Below are positions 17,141 through 25,563 of a DNA stretch of 64,000 nucleotides, piece by piece. Every line of letters starts with the position of its first letter. Position 1 is the stretch's first letter. The translations under genes were made by a program, and so were the position numbers. The notes below the pieces were generated by a model that saw only the letters and a program-made list of their open reading frames with translations, was not told the DNA's origin and did no database searches. The stretch lies in contig LLKB01000005.1 in assembly GCA_001414325.1 (NCBI GenBank), positions 812,958-876,957 on the forward strand. Direction: 5' to 3'. The DNA is from Butyribacter intestini (GTDB lineage Bacteria; Bacillota; Clostridia; Lachnospirales; Lachnospiraceae).

Positions 17141-17339
17141 CCAATTTATCCCCATTTTAGGGCTTTTGCCGGTTTTCTCCCTTAAAAATACCGCTTTTTT
17201 GCCTTATTTTGTTATAAAATCCAATTTCCCGCCAAAAAATTTATACTTTTTTAATAATTTAATTTCAGAGTTCATGTCATGCTATTTATTTCACAATATT
17301 TTTTCATAATAATCAAACTTTTTTTGCAATAACACAACC

Positions 17340-17369
17340 ATGTCAAAAAACCGTTTCCGTTTTTTTCAA
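17340..17369 (+). repeat. Dispersed motif ATGTCAAAAA..GTTTCCGTTTTTTTCA, copy 2
   Basis: It differs from copy 1 only at the two variable positions after ATGTCAAAAA and near the end. It abuts the trxB terminator. Confidence 0.7.
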
Positions 17370-17370
17370 C

Positions 17371-17408
17371 AAAAAAATGGACTATTCAGGTCACAAATAG
17401 TCCATTTT
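17371..17408 (-). terminator. Intrinsic terminator of trxB
   Basis: AAATGGACTATT pairs with AATAGTCCATTT around nine bases. On the minus strand the stem is followed by TTTTTTT. Confidence 0.85.
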
Positions 17409-17431
17409 CAATATTTTTACAATCCTATTTT

Positions 17432-18361
17432 TTATCTGCCATTAAGGTATCTTTCAACCGACTGCACTGCCGTTGCTCCGTCCGCAACTGCTGTCACTAC
17501 CTGTCTGAGCGGTTTTGTCCTTATATCTCCCGCTGCAAAGATTCCCTCACTGCTTGTCTTGCAATCCTCACCCGCTTTTATATAACCTGTTTTATCAAGC
17601 TCGACATAATCCTTAAATATATCCGTTACCGGTTTCATTCCTACAGCTACGAACACTCCTGACACTTCAAGTTCTTTTTCTTCACCTGTTTTGTTTTGCA
17701 CAAGTTTGATTGACGATACTTTATTGTCGCCTTTTATTTCTTTTATCTCATAAAACGGAAGTATCTCTATGTTTGGTGTTTCTTTTACTTTCTGCTGAAT
17801 GTTTACTGCTGCCCTGAATTCGTCTCTCCTGTGTATAAGATAAACTTTTTCGCATAAAGCCGAGAGATAAATTGCATCTTCAAGTGCCACATCTCCACCG
17901 CCGACCACGGCTGTTACCTTTTTCTTAAAAAATGCACCATCACAAGTTGCACAATATGATACACCAGTGCCTGTAAGTTCTTCCTCACCTGCGGCTCCAA
18001 GTTTCCTGTGTGATGCCCCTGTAGCAGCTATTATTGTCTTTGTCTCGACGGACTCCCCGGCATTAAGAATTATCCTATATGCCTTTTTCCCCTCTGTGTC
18101 ATTTATCTCTTCTATTTTTGTTACTTCTGCATCGATAAACTCAGTTTCAAGCATATCTGCGTGCTCCCTGAATTTACTTCCAAGTGTAAAGCCGTCTGTC
18201 TCAGGCAATCCAAGATAATTGTCCACCTGCTCTGTTGATACTATCTGTCCGCCACTGTATCCTGCTTTTTCTATCACAACTACATCAAGTTTGGCTCTTT
18301 TTGCATATACTGCTGCCGAAAGACCTGCCGGTCCGCTTCCTATAATAACTAAATCTCGCAT
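17432..18361 (-). CDS. trxB: Thioredoxin-disulfide reductase
   Basis: 309 residues, FAD and NADPH dependent. The FAD-binding GxGxxG is VIIGSGPAGLSAAVYAKR at the N-terminus, the redox-active disulfide is CATCDGAFF, the NADPH-binding site is VVGGGDVALEDA, and GIFAAGDIRTKPLRQVVTA is the C-terminal FAD motif. It reduces thioredoxin, possibly including the CIPC thioredoxin at 22595. ATG 18361 has TTGGAGGGAAT upstream. It is transcribed alone, with a terminator after it and a phased repeat array about 120 bases before it. Confidence 0.96.
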   Translation of the reverse strand: MRDLVIIGSGPAGLSAAVYAKRAKLDVVVIEKAGYSGGQIVSTEQVDNYLGLPETDGFTLGSKFREHADMLETEFIDAEVTKIEEINDTEGKKAYRIILNAGESVETKTIIAATGASHRKLGAAGEEELTGTGVSYCATCDGAFFKKKVTAVVGGGDVALEDAIYLSALCEKVYLIHRRDEFRAAVNIQQKVKETPNIEILPFYEIKEIKGDNKVSSIKLVQNKTGEEKELEVSGVFVAVGMKPVTDIFKDYVELDKTGYIKAGEDCKTSSEGIFAAGDIRTKPLRQVVTAVADGATAVQSVERYLNGR

Positions 18362-18480
18362 ATTCCCTCCAATTTTTAATAAATGTACTCTCTGTATTTA
18401 ACCATTGACTTTTATTTTAATGTAACCATTTCAGGTTTTGTTCTGTAAAATATTGCTCTTGACACATTTGATTACAACAT

Positions 18481-18597
18481 TTCAATAATACTTCAATATC
18501 ACTTCGTGGTCAACTTTAAAGTCGCTTCAAACAAACTTCAATGTCACTTCAAAGTCAACTTCAATGTCACTTCAAACAAACTTCACTCTACTTTGAA
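18481..18597. repeat. Array of eleven ACTTCAA-type repeats at 11-bp period upstream of trxB
   Basis: TTCAA or close variants begin at 18481, 18492, 18503, 18515, 18526, 18537, 18548, 18560, 18571, 18582 and 18592, with steps of 11, 11, 12, 11, 11, 11, 12, 11, 11 and 10. The best units read AACTTCAATGTCACTTCAAA. The period is one helical turn and not a multiple of three, so it is not coding. On the minus strand it reads as TTGAAGT repeats leading to trxB. It may be a cooperative binding platform for a regulator. Confidence 0.75.
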
Positions 18598-18678
18598 CTA
18601 AGTGAATTACTCCACTTCTGACTGCACCGCAAACATCAACAATAACGATTATTCCACATATCATATATACTTATTCCC

Positions 18679-18715
18679 AAAAAAAGAGCAGCTATCCATA
18701 TTTAAGCTGCTCTTT
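18679..18715 (-). terminator. Intrinsic terminator of the Na/phosphate cotransporter gene
   Basis: AAAGAGCAGCT pairs perfectly with AGCTGCTCTTT, followed by a run of T on the minus strand. It lies 56 bases past the stop codon. Confidence 0.85.
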
Positions 18716-18770
18716 AATCCTATGATGTCGGTGGCAAAATGTATTTTAACCCTTGCATTATATGTATTTT

Positions 18771-20522
18771 CTATGCTTCTGTGCCCTCCACCTGTTTTGC
18801 CTGTGAAAAGTCTATTACATTTCCATACTGTTCCATCTCCTCAGCATTAAGTGTCATAAACTTTATATTGTCCAATGCTTCTTCGGCTATTCCTACACAG
18901 TTATCCGTTATTCTTCCGATATTTTGGAGGATTTCCGTATAATCTCCAGACATTGCCTTACTGCATTTTTTATTTTTCACTCTGCCAAAATGTGCTTTGC
19001 TGCATTGTCTGTTTATCTTTCTTATTTTATTTTTATCTCTCGTCATTTTATCTATTACTTTATCATCACCTGTCGCTACCGCTTCTATCGCTTCTTCAAA
19101 TAACTTTCCCGAAAGTTCCATACACTCTTTTACTTCGTTAATTGCTTCATTTGACAATTTATACCCTTTTGATTTTAGGTTTTCATAAGACTTATCTATC
19201 TCGTCACATCTCTCAGCTATTCTCTCTATATTATTTGATACACATAGCAGCCCTGCCGTCTGTTCCGATTGGAGTTCTGTAAGATTTCCACTTGAGAACA
19301 TTTTTGATATGTATGTTGAAATACTTTCCTGCAATACTTTTACATATTCCGAATATTCATTAAACTTCCGTCCTGCCACTCCATCTTTTTTTGCCGTTAC
19401 GGCTGCTTTAAGATAACTGAAAGCTTCTGCGGCATATGAAGCTGAGCGTTTTATCTCCTCTGATACAAGATATAATGCTGCTGTCGGCTGATTTATCAGT
19501 TTGTCATCAAGATATTTTGCGGTAAATACTGCTTTCTCTTTTGCATCATCACCCCTCACGATGAATTTAACAATTTTTACCATCACCGGTATAAGAGGAA
19601 GCCATACCAAAGTACAGACTATATTAAATGTCGTATGTGCATTTGCTATCTGTCTTGAGATTACATCAACTTCATTTCCTTTTGGTGAGATATATCTTAC
19701 AAACTTTGATAAGACCGGTATCAGAAACATAAACACGATACTTCCCGTTATGTTAAATACACTGTGTGCCACCGCTGTTCTCTTTGCATTTTTTGACTGA
19801 CCGATAGATGCCAAAAGAGCCGTTATCGTAGTACCGATATTGTCACCAAATAAAATAGGTATCGCACCGCCAAGACCGATAACACTTGTCACTCCATCAG
19901 GACCTGCCTGTGACGCAAAATTCTGTAAAACGGCAATAGTGGCCGAGCTGCTTTGCACAACAAGTGTCATTACACATCCAAGCAACACACCAAGAACCGG
20001 AATATCTTTTACTTTTCCCATAAGGTCAATGAAAATCGGACTTGTAGCAAGCGGCTTCATGACACTTCCCATAATCTCAATACCCTCAAATAAAAGCCCA
20101 AACGAAAAAATGACACGGCCGACCTGTTTTACTTTCTCCTGTTTGCACACAAAGTTAATGATAAATCCGATAAATATCAGAGGATATATATAATCACTTA
20201 TTTTAAATGCCATAAGCTGTGCCGTCATAGTTGTTCCTATATTAGCACCAAATATAACAGAAATACCCTGTGGCAGAGTCATAAGTCCTGCACTTACAAA
20301 ACCTATTACCATGACTGTTGTTGCCGAACTACTCTGTAAAACTGCTGTTACCAACGCACCTGCAAGTGCACCCATAATTGGATTTTTTGTAAGAATTTCA
20401 AGAATCTTTTTCATTTTTTCCCCGGCAGCTTTCTGCAAAGCATCACTCATACTGTTCATGCCATACAAAAATAATGCAAAACCGCCAAGCAAACCAAACA
20501 CTACCTTAACATTTTCGTTCAT
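18771..20522 (-). CDS. Na+/phosphate cotransporter with PhoU-like tail (NptA/YjbB type)
   Basis: 583 residues. The membrane half (1-310) contains two PF02690 repeats, each with the QSSSATT signature (VTAVLQSSSATTVMVIGF and LVVQSSSATIAVLQNF). The soluble tail (about 340-583) is PhoU-like with helical segments. It imports phosphate, or exports it in some homologues, at the membrane in exchange with sodium. ATG 20522 follows AGAGAGGAC. It is separate from the pst operon and has its own terminator; a hairpin with a T-run lies in its upstream region, so expression may be attenuated. Which direction it works in cannot be told. Confidence 0.88.
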   Translation of the reverse strand: MNENVKVVFGLLGGFALFLYGMNSMSDALQKAAGEKMKKILEILTKNPIMGALAGALVTAVLQSSSATTVMVIGFVSAGLMTLPQGISVIFGANIGTTMTAQLMAFKISDYIYPLIFIGFIINFVCKQEKVKQVGRVIFSFGLLFEGIEIMGSVMKPLATSPIFIDLMGKVKDIPVLGVLLGCVMTLVVQSSSATIAVLQNFASQAGPDGVTSVIGLGGAIPILFGDNIGTTITALLASIGQSKNAKRTAVAHSVFNITGSIVFMFLIPVLSKFVRYISPKGNEVDVISRQIANAHTTFNIVCTLVWLPLIPVMVKIVKFIVRGDDAKEKAVFTAKYLDDKLINQPTAALYLVSEEIKRSASYAAEAFSYLKAAVTAKKDGVAGRKFNEYSEYVKVLQESISTYISKMFSSGNLTELQSEQTAGLLCVSNNIERIAERCDEIDKSYENLKSKGYKLSNEAINEVKECMELSGKLFEEAIEAVATGDDKVIDKMTRDKNKIRKINRQCSKAHFGRVKNKKCSKAMSGDYTEILQNIGRITDNCVGIAEEALDNIKFMTLNAEEMEQYGNVIDFSQAKQVEGTEA

Positions 20523-20640
20523 AATCTTTGTCCTCTCTGTAATTTCTTAATAAGTACACACAAAACTAAGCCTATGCTTTATCCTGTTATTTTTCTTATA
20601 GTTATCAAAAGCACTTCTTTCTTTACAACACAAGAGTAAC

Positions 20641-20673
20641 AAAAAAACTATGCCGCAACTATCACAGCATAGT
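20641..20673 (-). terminator. Hairpin with T-run upstream of the Na/phosphate cotransporter gene
   Basis: ACTATGC pairs with GCATAGT, followed on the minus strand by TTTTTTT. A TTGACA lies at 20682-20687 just upstream. It could be a leader attenuator or a second terminator for read-through from the homocysteine operon. Confidence 0.5.
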
Positions 20674-20752
20674 AAAATGAATGTCAAGTTTTTGTAAAAT
20701 CATCACTATTTTTATAAGACGGCATTACTGCATTTTTCTATACATTAACAAA

Positions 20753-20843
20753 AGGGCAAAACCAGCGTTTTGCCCTCCAAGAATTGCTTTGCAATTCTCG
20801 TTGGCACCACACTACATTACTGCATTTTCCTATACATTAACAA
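20753..20843. repeat. Double-hairpin dispersed repeat, copy 1 (copy 2 at 62195-62284)
   Basis: GGGCAAAACCAGCGTTTTGCCC is a palindrome, followed by CAAGAATTGCTTTGCAATTC and TCGTTGG, then ACACTACATTAC. The second copy has the same order of blocks with few changes. Both copies sit just before a terminator. Confidence 0.75.
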
Positions 20844-20871
20844 AAGGACTGCATATTATACAGTCCTTTTT
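20842..20871. terminator. Terminator after the homocysteine operon
   Basis: AAAAGGACTG pairs with CAGTCCTTTT around nine bases, with T or A runs on both sides. It follows the JAMM gene by 36 bases on the minus strand. Confidence 0.75.
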
Positions 20872-20906
20872 ATAACGCCCATTTTTTATTGTTGACCTCG
20901 CCCGGT

Positions 20907-21323
20907 CTACTCTGTAATCTTAATTTCCTCTATAGTCACATTTTTTTCTTCATCTATGATAAATGCCTTTAACACAGGATTTTCTCTGTCCATTAAAGAC
21001 AAGATGAGATAATTGACTTTTGAATCATATGCAAGTTTTTTATCTTCCTCAGATGGTCTTGACGGCGATTCGGGATGTGAATGAAAGTTTCCGAGAAGTT
21101 CAAGGCCGTTCTGACGCATATCCTTTACAGCCTGAAACTGCTCTTTGGGATCCATTGAAAAATGCTCATTGCTATGGTCAATATTTGTAAGAAGATAAAC
21201 TTTCTTGATATATTTATCATTGCCATCCTTTGTTCCACCGATAAGGCCACAAGCCTCGTCAGGAAGTCCGGCTTCGCAATGTTTTAAAATCTTGTCATAA
21301 TCATTTTTTGTTAAAAAAAGCAT
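20907..21323 (-). CDS. JAMM/MPN+ metalloprotease, HcyD-like
   Basis: 138 residues. The zinc-protease signature is complete: Glu23 in PDEACGLIGG and His81-Ser-His83-Pro...Ser91-x-x-Asp94 in FHSHPESPSRPSEED. In Wolinella succinogenes the homologous HcyD trims the C-terminus of the sulfur carrier and later releases homocysteine from it. The carrier encoded upstream in this operon ends GGGSF and so needs such trimming. ATG 21323 has GAGGA six bases upstream; the longer frame to 21368 is not supported. It is the last gene of the operon, 124 bases after the ThiF-like gene. Confidence 0.85.
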   Translation of the reverse strand: MLFLTKNDYDKILKHCEAGLPDEACGLIGGTKDGNDKYIKKVYLLTNIDHSNEHFSMDPKEQFQAVKDMRQNGLELLGNFHSHPESPSRPSEEDKKLAYDSKVNYLILSLMDRENPVLKAFIIDEEKNVTIEEIKITE

Positions 21324-21447
21324 ATTATTCCTCGTTTCTGAGCAACTCATTGCAAAGCGGCTATGCAAAGCTCAAATTTGCATATGCCATAAACACTATT
21401 TGTTTTTGCTCAAATCTGCACCTGTCACAAAAGACATTTGCTTAATC

Positions 21448-22254
21448 TTATTTGCCGTCACACTCTGCCTGCTCATAATCAATAAGCTCTGTGATTGTCG
21501 GATGGTCACCGCATACTGCACATTTGCCGTCAGCCTTTGGAAGTTTAACTGTTCTAAACTGCATTGTGAGTGCATCGTATGTAAGAAGTTTTCCTACAAG
21601 AAGGTCCCCTACACCGATGATGTATTTGATTGCTTCCATTGCCTGAAGGCTTCCTATAACACCACCCATTGCACCGATAACACCAGCCTGTTTACAAGTA
21701 GGAACTGCGTCCTTTGGAGGTGGATTTTTGAATACACAACGATAGCATGGTCCTTCTCCCGGAACATAAGTCATGAGCTGACCCTTAAATCTGATGATTC
21801 CTGCATGAGAAAATGGTTTCTTTGCCATTACACAGGCATCATTGATAAGGAATTTTGCCGGGAAGTTATCTGTTCCGTCAATAATAAAGTCATAATCTTT
21901 TATAAGATCCATGATGTTTTCTGATGTTACAAATGTACGGTATGTATTTACTGTTACATCAGGGTTCATTGCATTCATTGTCTCTTTTGCAGACTTAACT
22001 TTTGCTTTGCCTACATCAGCAGTTCCATGAATAATCTGACGCTGGAGATTTGAAAGATCAACCTCATCAGCATCCGCAATACCAATAGTACCAACGCCTG
22101 CTGCTGCAAGATACATTGCGGCTGGTGCACCAAGTCCGCCGGCACCGATGATTAGCACCTTGCTGTTCAACAGCTTTTTCTGTCCTTTAACGCCTACTTC
22201 CTGCAAGATGATATGTCTTGAGTAGCGTTCCATCTGTTCATTAGTAAATGCCAT
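21448..22254 (-). CDS. ThiF/MoeB-family carrier-adenylating enzyme, HcyF-like
   Basis: 268 residues, E1-like. The ATP-binding part has VLIIGAGGLGAPAAMYLA and DLSNLQRQIIH with the conserved Arg, and FIIDGTDNFPAKFLIND carries the adenylation Asp. Zinc ligands are CYRC and a C-terminal CAVCGD pair. It should adenylate the C-terminal Gly of the ThiS-like carrier so that sulfide can form a thiocarboxylate. Its ATG overlaps the carrier stop by one base (TAATG), and its ribosome site is the GGAGGAGGA that encodes the carrier's glycines. A thiamine or molybdopterin role is possible but the neighbours argue for homocysteine. Confidence 0.88.
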   Translation of the reverse strand: MAFTNEQMERYSRHIILQEVGVKGQKKLLNSKVLIIGAGGLGAPAAMYLAAAGVGTIGIADADEVDLSNLQRQIIHGTADVGKAKVKSAKETMNAMNPDVTVNTYRTFVTSENIMDLIKDYDFIIDGTDNFPAKFLINDACVMAKKPFSHAGIIRFKGQLMTYVPGEGPCYRCVFKNPPPKDAVPTCKQAGVIGAMGGVIGSLQAMEAIKYIIGVGDLLVGKLLTYDALTMQFRTVKLPKADGKCAVCGDHPTITELIDYEQAECDGK

Positions 22255-22463
22255 TAGAAACTTCCTCCTCCCATGAAATAAAGAAATTCAATAGAATCTC
22301 CCTCTTTAACTGTTGTTGTGTCAAATGTATCTTTATCAACAAAATCATCATTTAATGAAACTGTTACATAAAGTGGATTCTCTACCTTTTCAGCTTCAAT
22401 AATCTGTGCAATAGTTGTTCCCTCTGCGTATTCTTTTTTTTCGCCTGCTATTGTAATAGTCAT
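22254..22463 (-). CDS. ThiS/MoaD-like sulfur carrier with extended C-terminus, HcyS-like
   Basis: 69 residues, ubiquitin-like beta-grasp. It begins MTITIAGEKKEYAEGT and ends FLYFMGGGSF. Ordinary ThiS and MoaD end in Gly-Gly; here two or three more residues follow, so a protease must expose the glycine, and a JAMM protease is encoded in the same operon. HcyS of Wolinella likewise carries an extra residue. GAGGGTTAAGAG lies upstream of ATG 22463. It should carry sulfur as a thiocarboxylate for MetY. Confidence 0.88.
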   Translation of the reverse strand: MTITIAGEKKEYAEGTTIAQIIEAEKVENPLYVTVSLNDDFVDKDTFDTTTVKEGDSIEFLYFMGGGSF

Positions 22464-22594
22464 CTCTTAACCCTCCTATTTATAATTTCTATCTTATATA
22501 TCTAACGGACAGACTTTATTTAAAAGTTCTCCCCGATTGTTTTCATATTTTTAATGAAGTGGATATTTGCAATCCGCTCTGCCGCCTGATAGTT

Positions 22595-22912
22595 TTAAAG
22601 TAAAGCACCAAGTTTCTCTTCTATCTCGGCTTTCTTTACAAGACCTCTTGTTCTGTCTGTTTCTTCCCCGTCTTTAAAAAAGACAAGAGTTGGCGAAGCC
22701 ATGACTTCATATTTCTCCATAAGTTCTTCATCAAAATTGATGTTTACTTTTACAACTTTTGCCTTATCCTCGTAATCATCTTCTATGTCACCGAGGATAG
22801 GTGAAAGCTGTTTACATGGAATACATGAATCTGAATAAAAATCTACAATTACCGGAAGTTCTGATTGCAATACTTCCTTTTCAAAATCATCTTTAGAAAC
22901 TCTCTTTGCCAT
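22595..22912 (-). CDS. Thioredoxin-like protein with CIPC active site
   Basis: 105 residues, the thioredoxin length. The active site is DSCIPCKQ (Cys30 and Cys33) in place of WCGPC, and the cis-Pro is in ASPTLVFFKDG. ATG 22912 has GGAGG eight bases upstream; the longer frame to 22957 lacks a site. Placed between the TusA-like and carrier genes, it may supply electrons to the sulfite reductase-like protein or reduce the carrier; both are inferences. It could also be a general thioredoxin for the trxB product. Confidence 0.85.
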   Translation of the reverse strand: MAKRVSKDDFEKEVLQSELPVIVDFYSDSCIPCKQLSPILGDIEDDYEDKAKVVKVNINFDEELMEKYEVMASPTLVFFKDGEETDRTRGLVKKAEIEEKLGALL

Positions 22913-23043
22913 TCTTCGCCCTCCTGTTTTAAGCGATATGCCGCTTTTAAATGACATATCACATTTTATTTTTATATTTAATAAAGTTACTTATTTAAAA
23001 GCTGCTTTATTTAAAGAACTATGCCTTTTATTTTTCAACAGAT

Positions 23044-23289
23044 TTATTCTTCAACCTTTTTAACGATAAGGTCATATGTTCCATTTTCATTGTCAATAAG
23101 TTTAAGTATCTGCTGTCCTTCTTCCTTAAAACTTCTTGGAACATTCTGAACCGGCTCACCCTCATTCATTGTAACGGCGAGCACCTGTCCTACTTCTATC
23201 TCCTCCATTGCCACCTTTGCCTTAACAAAAGTCATAGGGCAGACTACATCAGTAATATCTACTCTCTCATCAATCTCGAAATCAGCCAT
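23044..23289 (-). CDS. TusA-family sulfur-transfer protein
   Basis: 81 residues. The family motif at the N-terminus reads DVVCPMTFVKAKVAM, with the persulfide Cys in a CPM context instead of CPxP. It overlaps the end of the sulfite reductase-like gene by eight bases, so the two are co-translated. It may hold sulfur as a persulfide or assist sulfide transfer toward the carrier. ATG 23289 has AAGGAGG upstream, inside the preceding gene. Confidence 0.87.
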   Translation of the reverse strand: MADFEIDERVDITDVVCPMTFVKAKVAMEEIEVGQVLAVTMNEGEPVQNVPRSFKEEGQQILKLIDNENGTYDLIVKKVEE

Positions 23290-24142
23290 TGTATGCCTCC
23301 TTTATAACCTTTTCAAATTTGTCAAGTCCTACTCTGTCCAAAGTAAACTTAAATCTCTCACTTGGTTTTGCATTGTCATCAAAGAACTGGATAGCTGCAT
23401 CAGTAATTCTGAAAAGCTGCTCTTCTGACTCAACAACAGGAAGTAACTCCTTACCTTTGACAATCCGGTTTCCAAATAATCCACCAAATGATACAAGGTA
23501 TCCTGTCTTTACATCCCATGCGTCAGTAGGACAGGCTTTTGAACAGCGTCCGCAGTAATTACACTTAGACTCGTCAACCTTAACAACACCGTCTGCTATA
23601 GTGATTGCACCTTCCCTGCAGGCTTTCTCACATACTCCACAATTTATGCAGGCATCCTGTTTCCATGAAACGATAGCTGCTCCTTTGATTCCTACATCAT
23701 TCTCCTCTGCCTTAAGACAGTTGTTCTGACATCCTGTTACACCAAATTTAAACTTATGAGGAAGTTCTCTTGCATAATATCTGCTGTCAAGTTTCTTTGC
23801 AATATCGTATGAATCAATATTTCCGCCAGGACATATCTGATTTCCCTGACAGGCTGTGATAGTACGAACTCTGGGACCGCACACACCAGGCTTACATCCG
23901 CCCTTTGCAAGTTCTTCTTTTACTTCATCAACATCATCAATCTTGATAAAAGGTATTTCCACACTCTGTCTTGATGTGAGATGCACATGACCGTCTCCGT
24001 ATTTCTCAGCTACTTCAGCAATCTTTACAAGATTTTCTGCTGTAAGGTTTCCACCTACAACCTGCAATCTAAGTGAAAAATTATTTTTCTGTTTCTGACG
24101 CATAAATCCGCCTTTTTTTAATGCTGCATAATCTACTGCCAT
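23282..24142 (-). CDS. Siroheme sulfite/nitrite reductase-like protein with two [4Fe-4S] ferredoxin motifs
   Basis: 286 residues. Siroheme-[4Fe-4S] ligands are Cys98 and Cys104 (TACQGNQICPGG) with Cys138 and Cys142 (GCQNNC). A ferredoxin insert has two clusters, CINCGVCEKAC (165-175) and CNYCGRCSKAC (194-204). The size fits the short anaerobic sulfite reductase type (compare AsrC) better than the long CysI. It should reduce sulfite to sulfide in the cytoplasm, supplying the sulfur for carrier thiocarboxylation, as Sir does in the Wolinella operon. ATG 24142 has CAAGGAGGA upstream. It follows metY by 127 bases. Confidence 0.87.
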   Translation of the reverse strand: MAVDYAALKKGGFMRQKQKNNFSLRLQVVGGNLTAENLVKIAEVAEKYGDGHVHLTSRQSVEIPFIKIDDVDEVKEELAKGGCKPGVCGPRVRTITACQGNQICPGGNIDSYDIAKKLDSRYYARELPHKFKFGVTGCQNNCLKAEENDVGIKGAAIVSWKQDACINCGVCEKACREGAITIADGVVKVDESKCNYCGRCSKACPTDAWDVKTGYLVSFGGLFGNRIVKGKELLPVVESEEQLFRITDAAIQFFDDNAKPSERFKFTLDRVGLDKFEKVIKEAYNG

Positions 24143-24269
24143 ATTTTCCTCCTTGTTTATGAAACCTTTTTAATATGAAGTTTCATACTTTAATGGTATT
24201 TTTTCTGCATACATTCTGTTATTTCCAAAATGTTTTTGCACCTCATCTGCCATTTTATAACAAATGAAC

Positions 24270-25496
24270 TTAGTTTTCTTTTAATACTCTGTCGAAATCC
24301 TCGATAAGATCTTCTATATCTTCTATCCCGACACTTATGCGAATCATATCATCAAAAACATTTGCATCTTTCTTTTCCTGTTCAGAACTGTGAACATTGA
24401 GCGTTGATGACGGGTGGACTATGAGAGTCTTTGTATCACCTATATTTGACACAATTTTCGAAATCTTAAGACCATCCATTATCGAAAATGCTCTTTCTTT
24501 ACTTCCGACTCTTACTGTAATGATAGCTCCAAATCCATTGTGTAGTACCTTAAGTGCTGTTTCGTGCCAATCACTGCTCTCAAGTCCCGGATAATTGACC
24601 GTAATGTCTTTATATTCTTCAAGATGTTTAGCAAGTTTCAGTGCATTGCTACAGGCTCTCTCCATTCTAAGTCCGAGAGTTTCCATTCCGAGAAGATTGT
24701 AAAATGCTGTCTGAGGTGCGATGCACGCTCCTATATTTCTAAACAATCCATTGCGGAGTTTTGCTGTAAATGCAAGCTTTCCAAACACTTTAAACTCCTT
24801 CATTCCCGGATATTTTTCAAAATCCCACTTGAACTTTCCACCATCTGTAATGACACCGCTTATTGCATCACTGTTTCCGTTTATATACTTTGATGTTGAA
24901 TTGATGACAATATCTGCACCAAGTTTTAACGGCTGTGTAAGATAAGCAGATGCGACTGTATTGTCAATAATGAGTGGAATACCTGCTTCATGTGCAATAG
25001 CTGCAAGTGCTTCAATATCGGCAACATCAAGTTTTGGATTTCCTATAGTCTCTGCAAATACAAGCTTAGTCTTTTCGTTTATTGCTGCCTTTACAAGCTC
25101 ATGATCGTTTATGTCTACAAACTTAGTAGTTATACCATATGCCTCAAAGTCATGGAAAAGATCTATCGTTCCACCATACAAGCCTGTACTTACGACAATC
25201 TCATCTCCTGCCTGAGTGATATTTAATAAAGCACATGACACTGCTGCCATACCGGATGCACACGCCACCGATGCCATACCACCCTCAAGAACAGTCATCC
25301 TGTCTTCAAATGCAGCTATCGTCGGATTGCCAATTCTTGTGTAAGAAAAACCGGGTGCTTTATTTGCAAACAGTTTTTCATGCTGTAAAGCTGATTCCTG
25401 ATAAAACGCACTGGACTGGTAAATAGGTGTAAGCGTAGCTCCTGTAGCCTTATCTCCCGGTGCAGCACTATGTAATAATGCTGTATTAAATCTCAT
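24270..25496 (-). CDS. metY: O-acetylhomoserine sulfhydrylase MetY
   Basis: 408 residues, Cys/Met-metabolism PLP enzyme. The PLP lysine is Lys203 in INSTSKYINGNSD, Asp178 in PLIIDNT binds the ring nitrogen, and SYTRIGNPT is the family segment. It replaces the acetyl group of O-acetylhomoserine with sulfur; in the thiocarboxylate pathway the donor is the charged carrier protein. ATG 25496 is chosen (MRFNTALLH, with AAGGTG upstream); a GTG four codons earlier is too close to the site. It is the first gene of the operon, behind a strong promoter. Confidence 0.93.
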   Translation of the reverse strand: MRFNTALLHSAAPGDKATGATLTPIYQSSAFYQESALQHEKLFANKAPGFSYTRIGNPTIAAFEDRMTVLEGGMASVACASGMAAVSCALLNITQAGDEIVVSTGLYGGTIDLFHDFEAYGITTKFVDINDHELVKAAINEKTKLVFAETIGNPKLDVADIEALAAIAHEAGIPLIIDNTVASAYLTQPLKLGADIVINSTSKYINGNSDAISGVITDGGKFKWDFEKYPGMKEFKVFGKLAFTAKLRNGLFRNIGACIAPQTAFYNLLGMETLGLRMERACSNALKLAKHLEEYKDITVNYPGLESSDWHETALKVLHNGFGAIITVRVGSKERAFSIMDGLKISKIVSNIGDTKTLIVHPSSTLNVHSSEQEKKDANVFDDMIRISVGIEDIEDLIEDFDRVLKEN

Positions 25497-25563
25497 ATTA
25501 TTTATCACCTTTCCTACTAAACATATAATTCCTATCTCTTTAATATGAATTACTATGTCTAGT

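Larger units (their letters stand above)
16953..17370. other. Gene-free stretch with dispersed repeats
   Basis: No credible gene. It holds a TGTGCACA/CACAAATCTTGTGG palindromic piece (16975-17025), two copies of the motif ATGTCAAAAA-GTTTCCG-TTTTTTTCA (17111-17140 and 17340-17369) and AT-rich sequence. A third copy of the motif is at 62156. Confidence 0.6.

Noticed and set aside
18481..18597. CRISPR array
   Set aside because: The 11-bp period leaves no spacers; it is a simple phased repeat.
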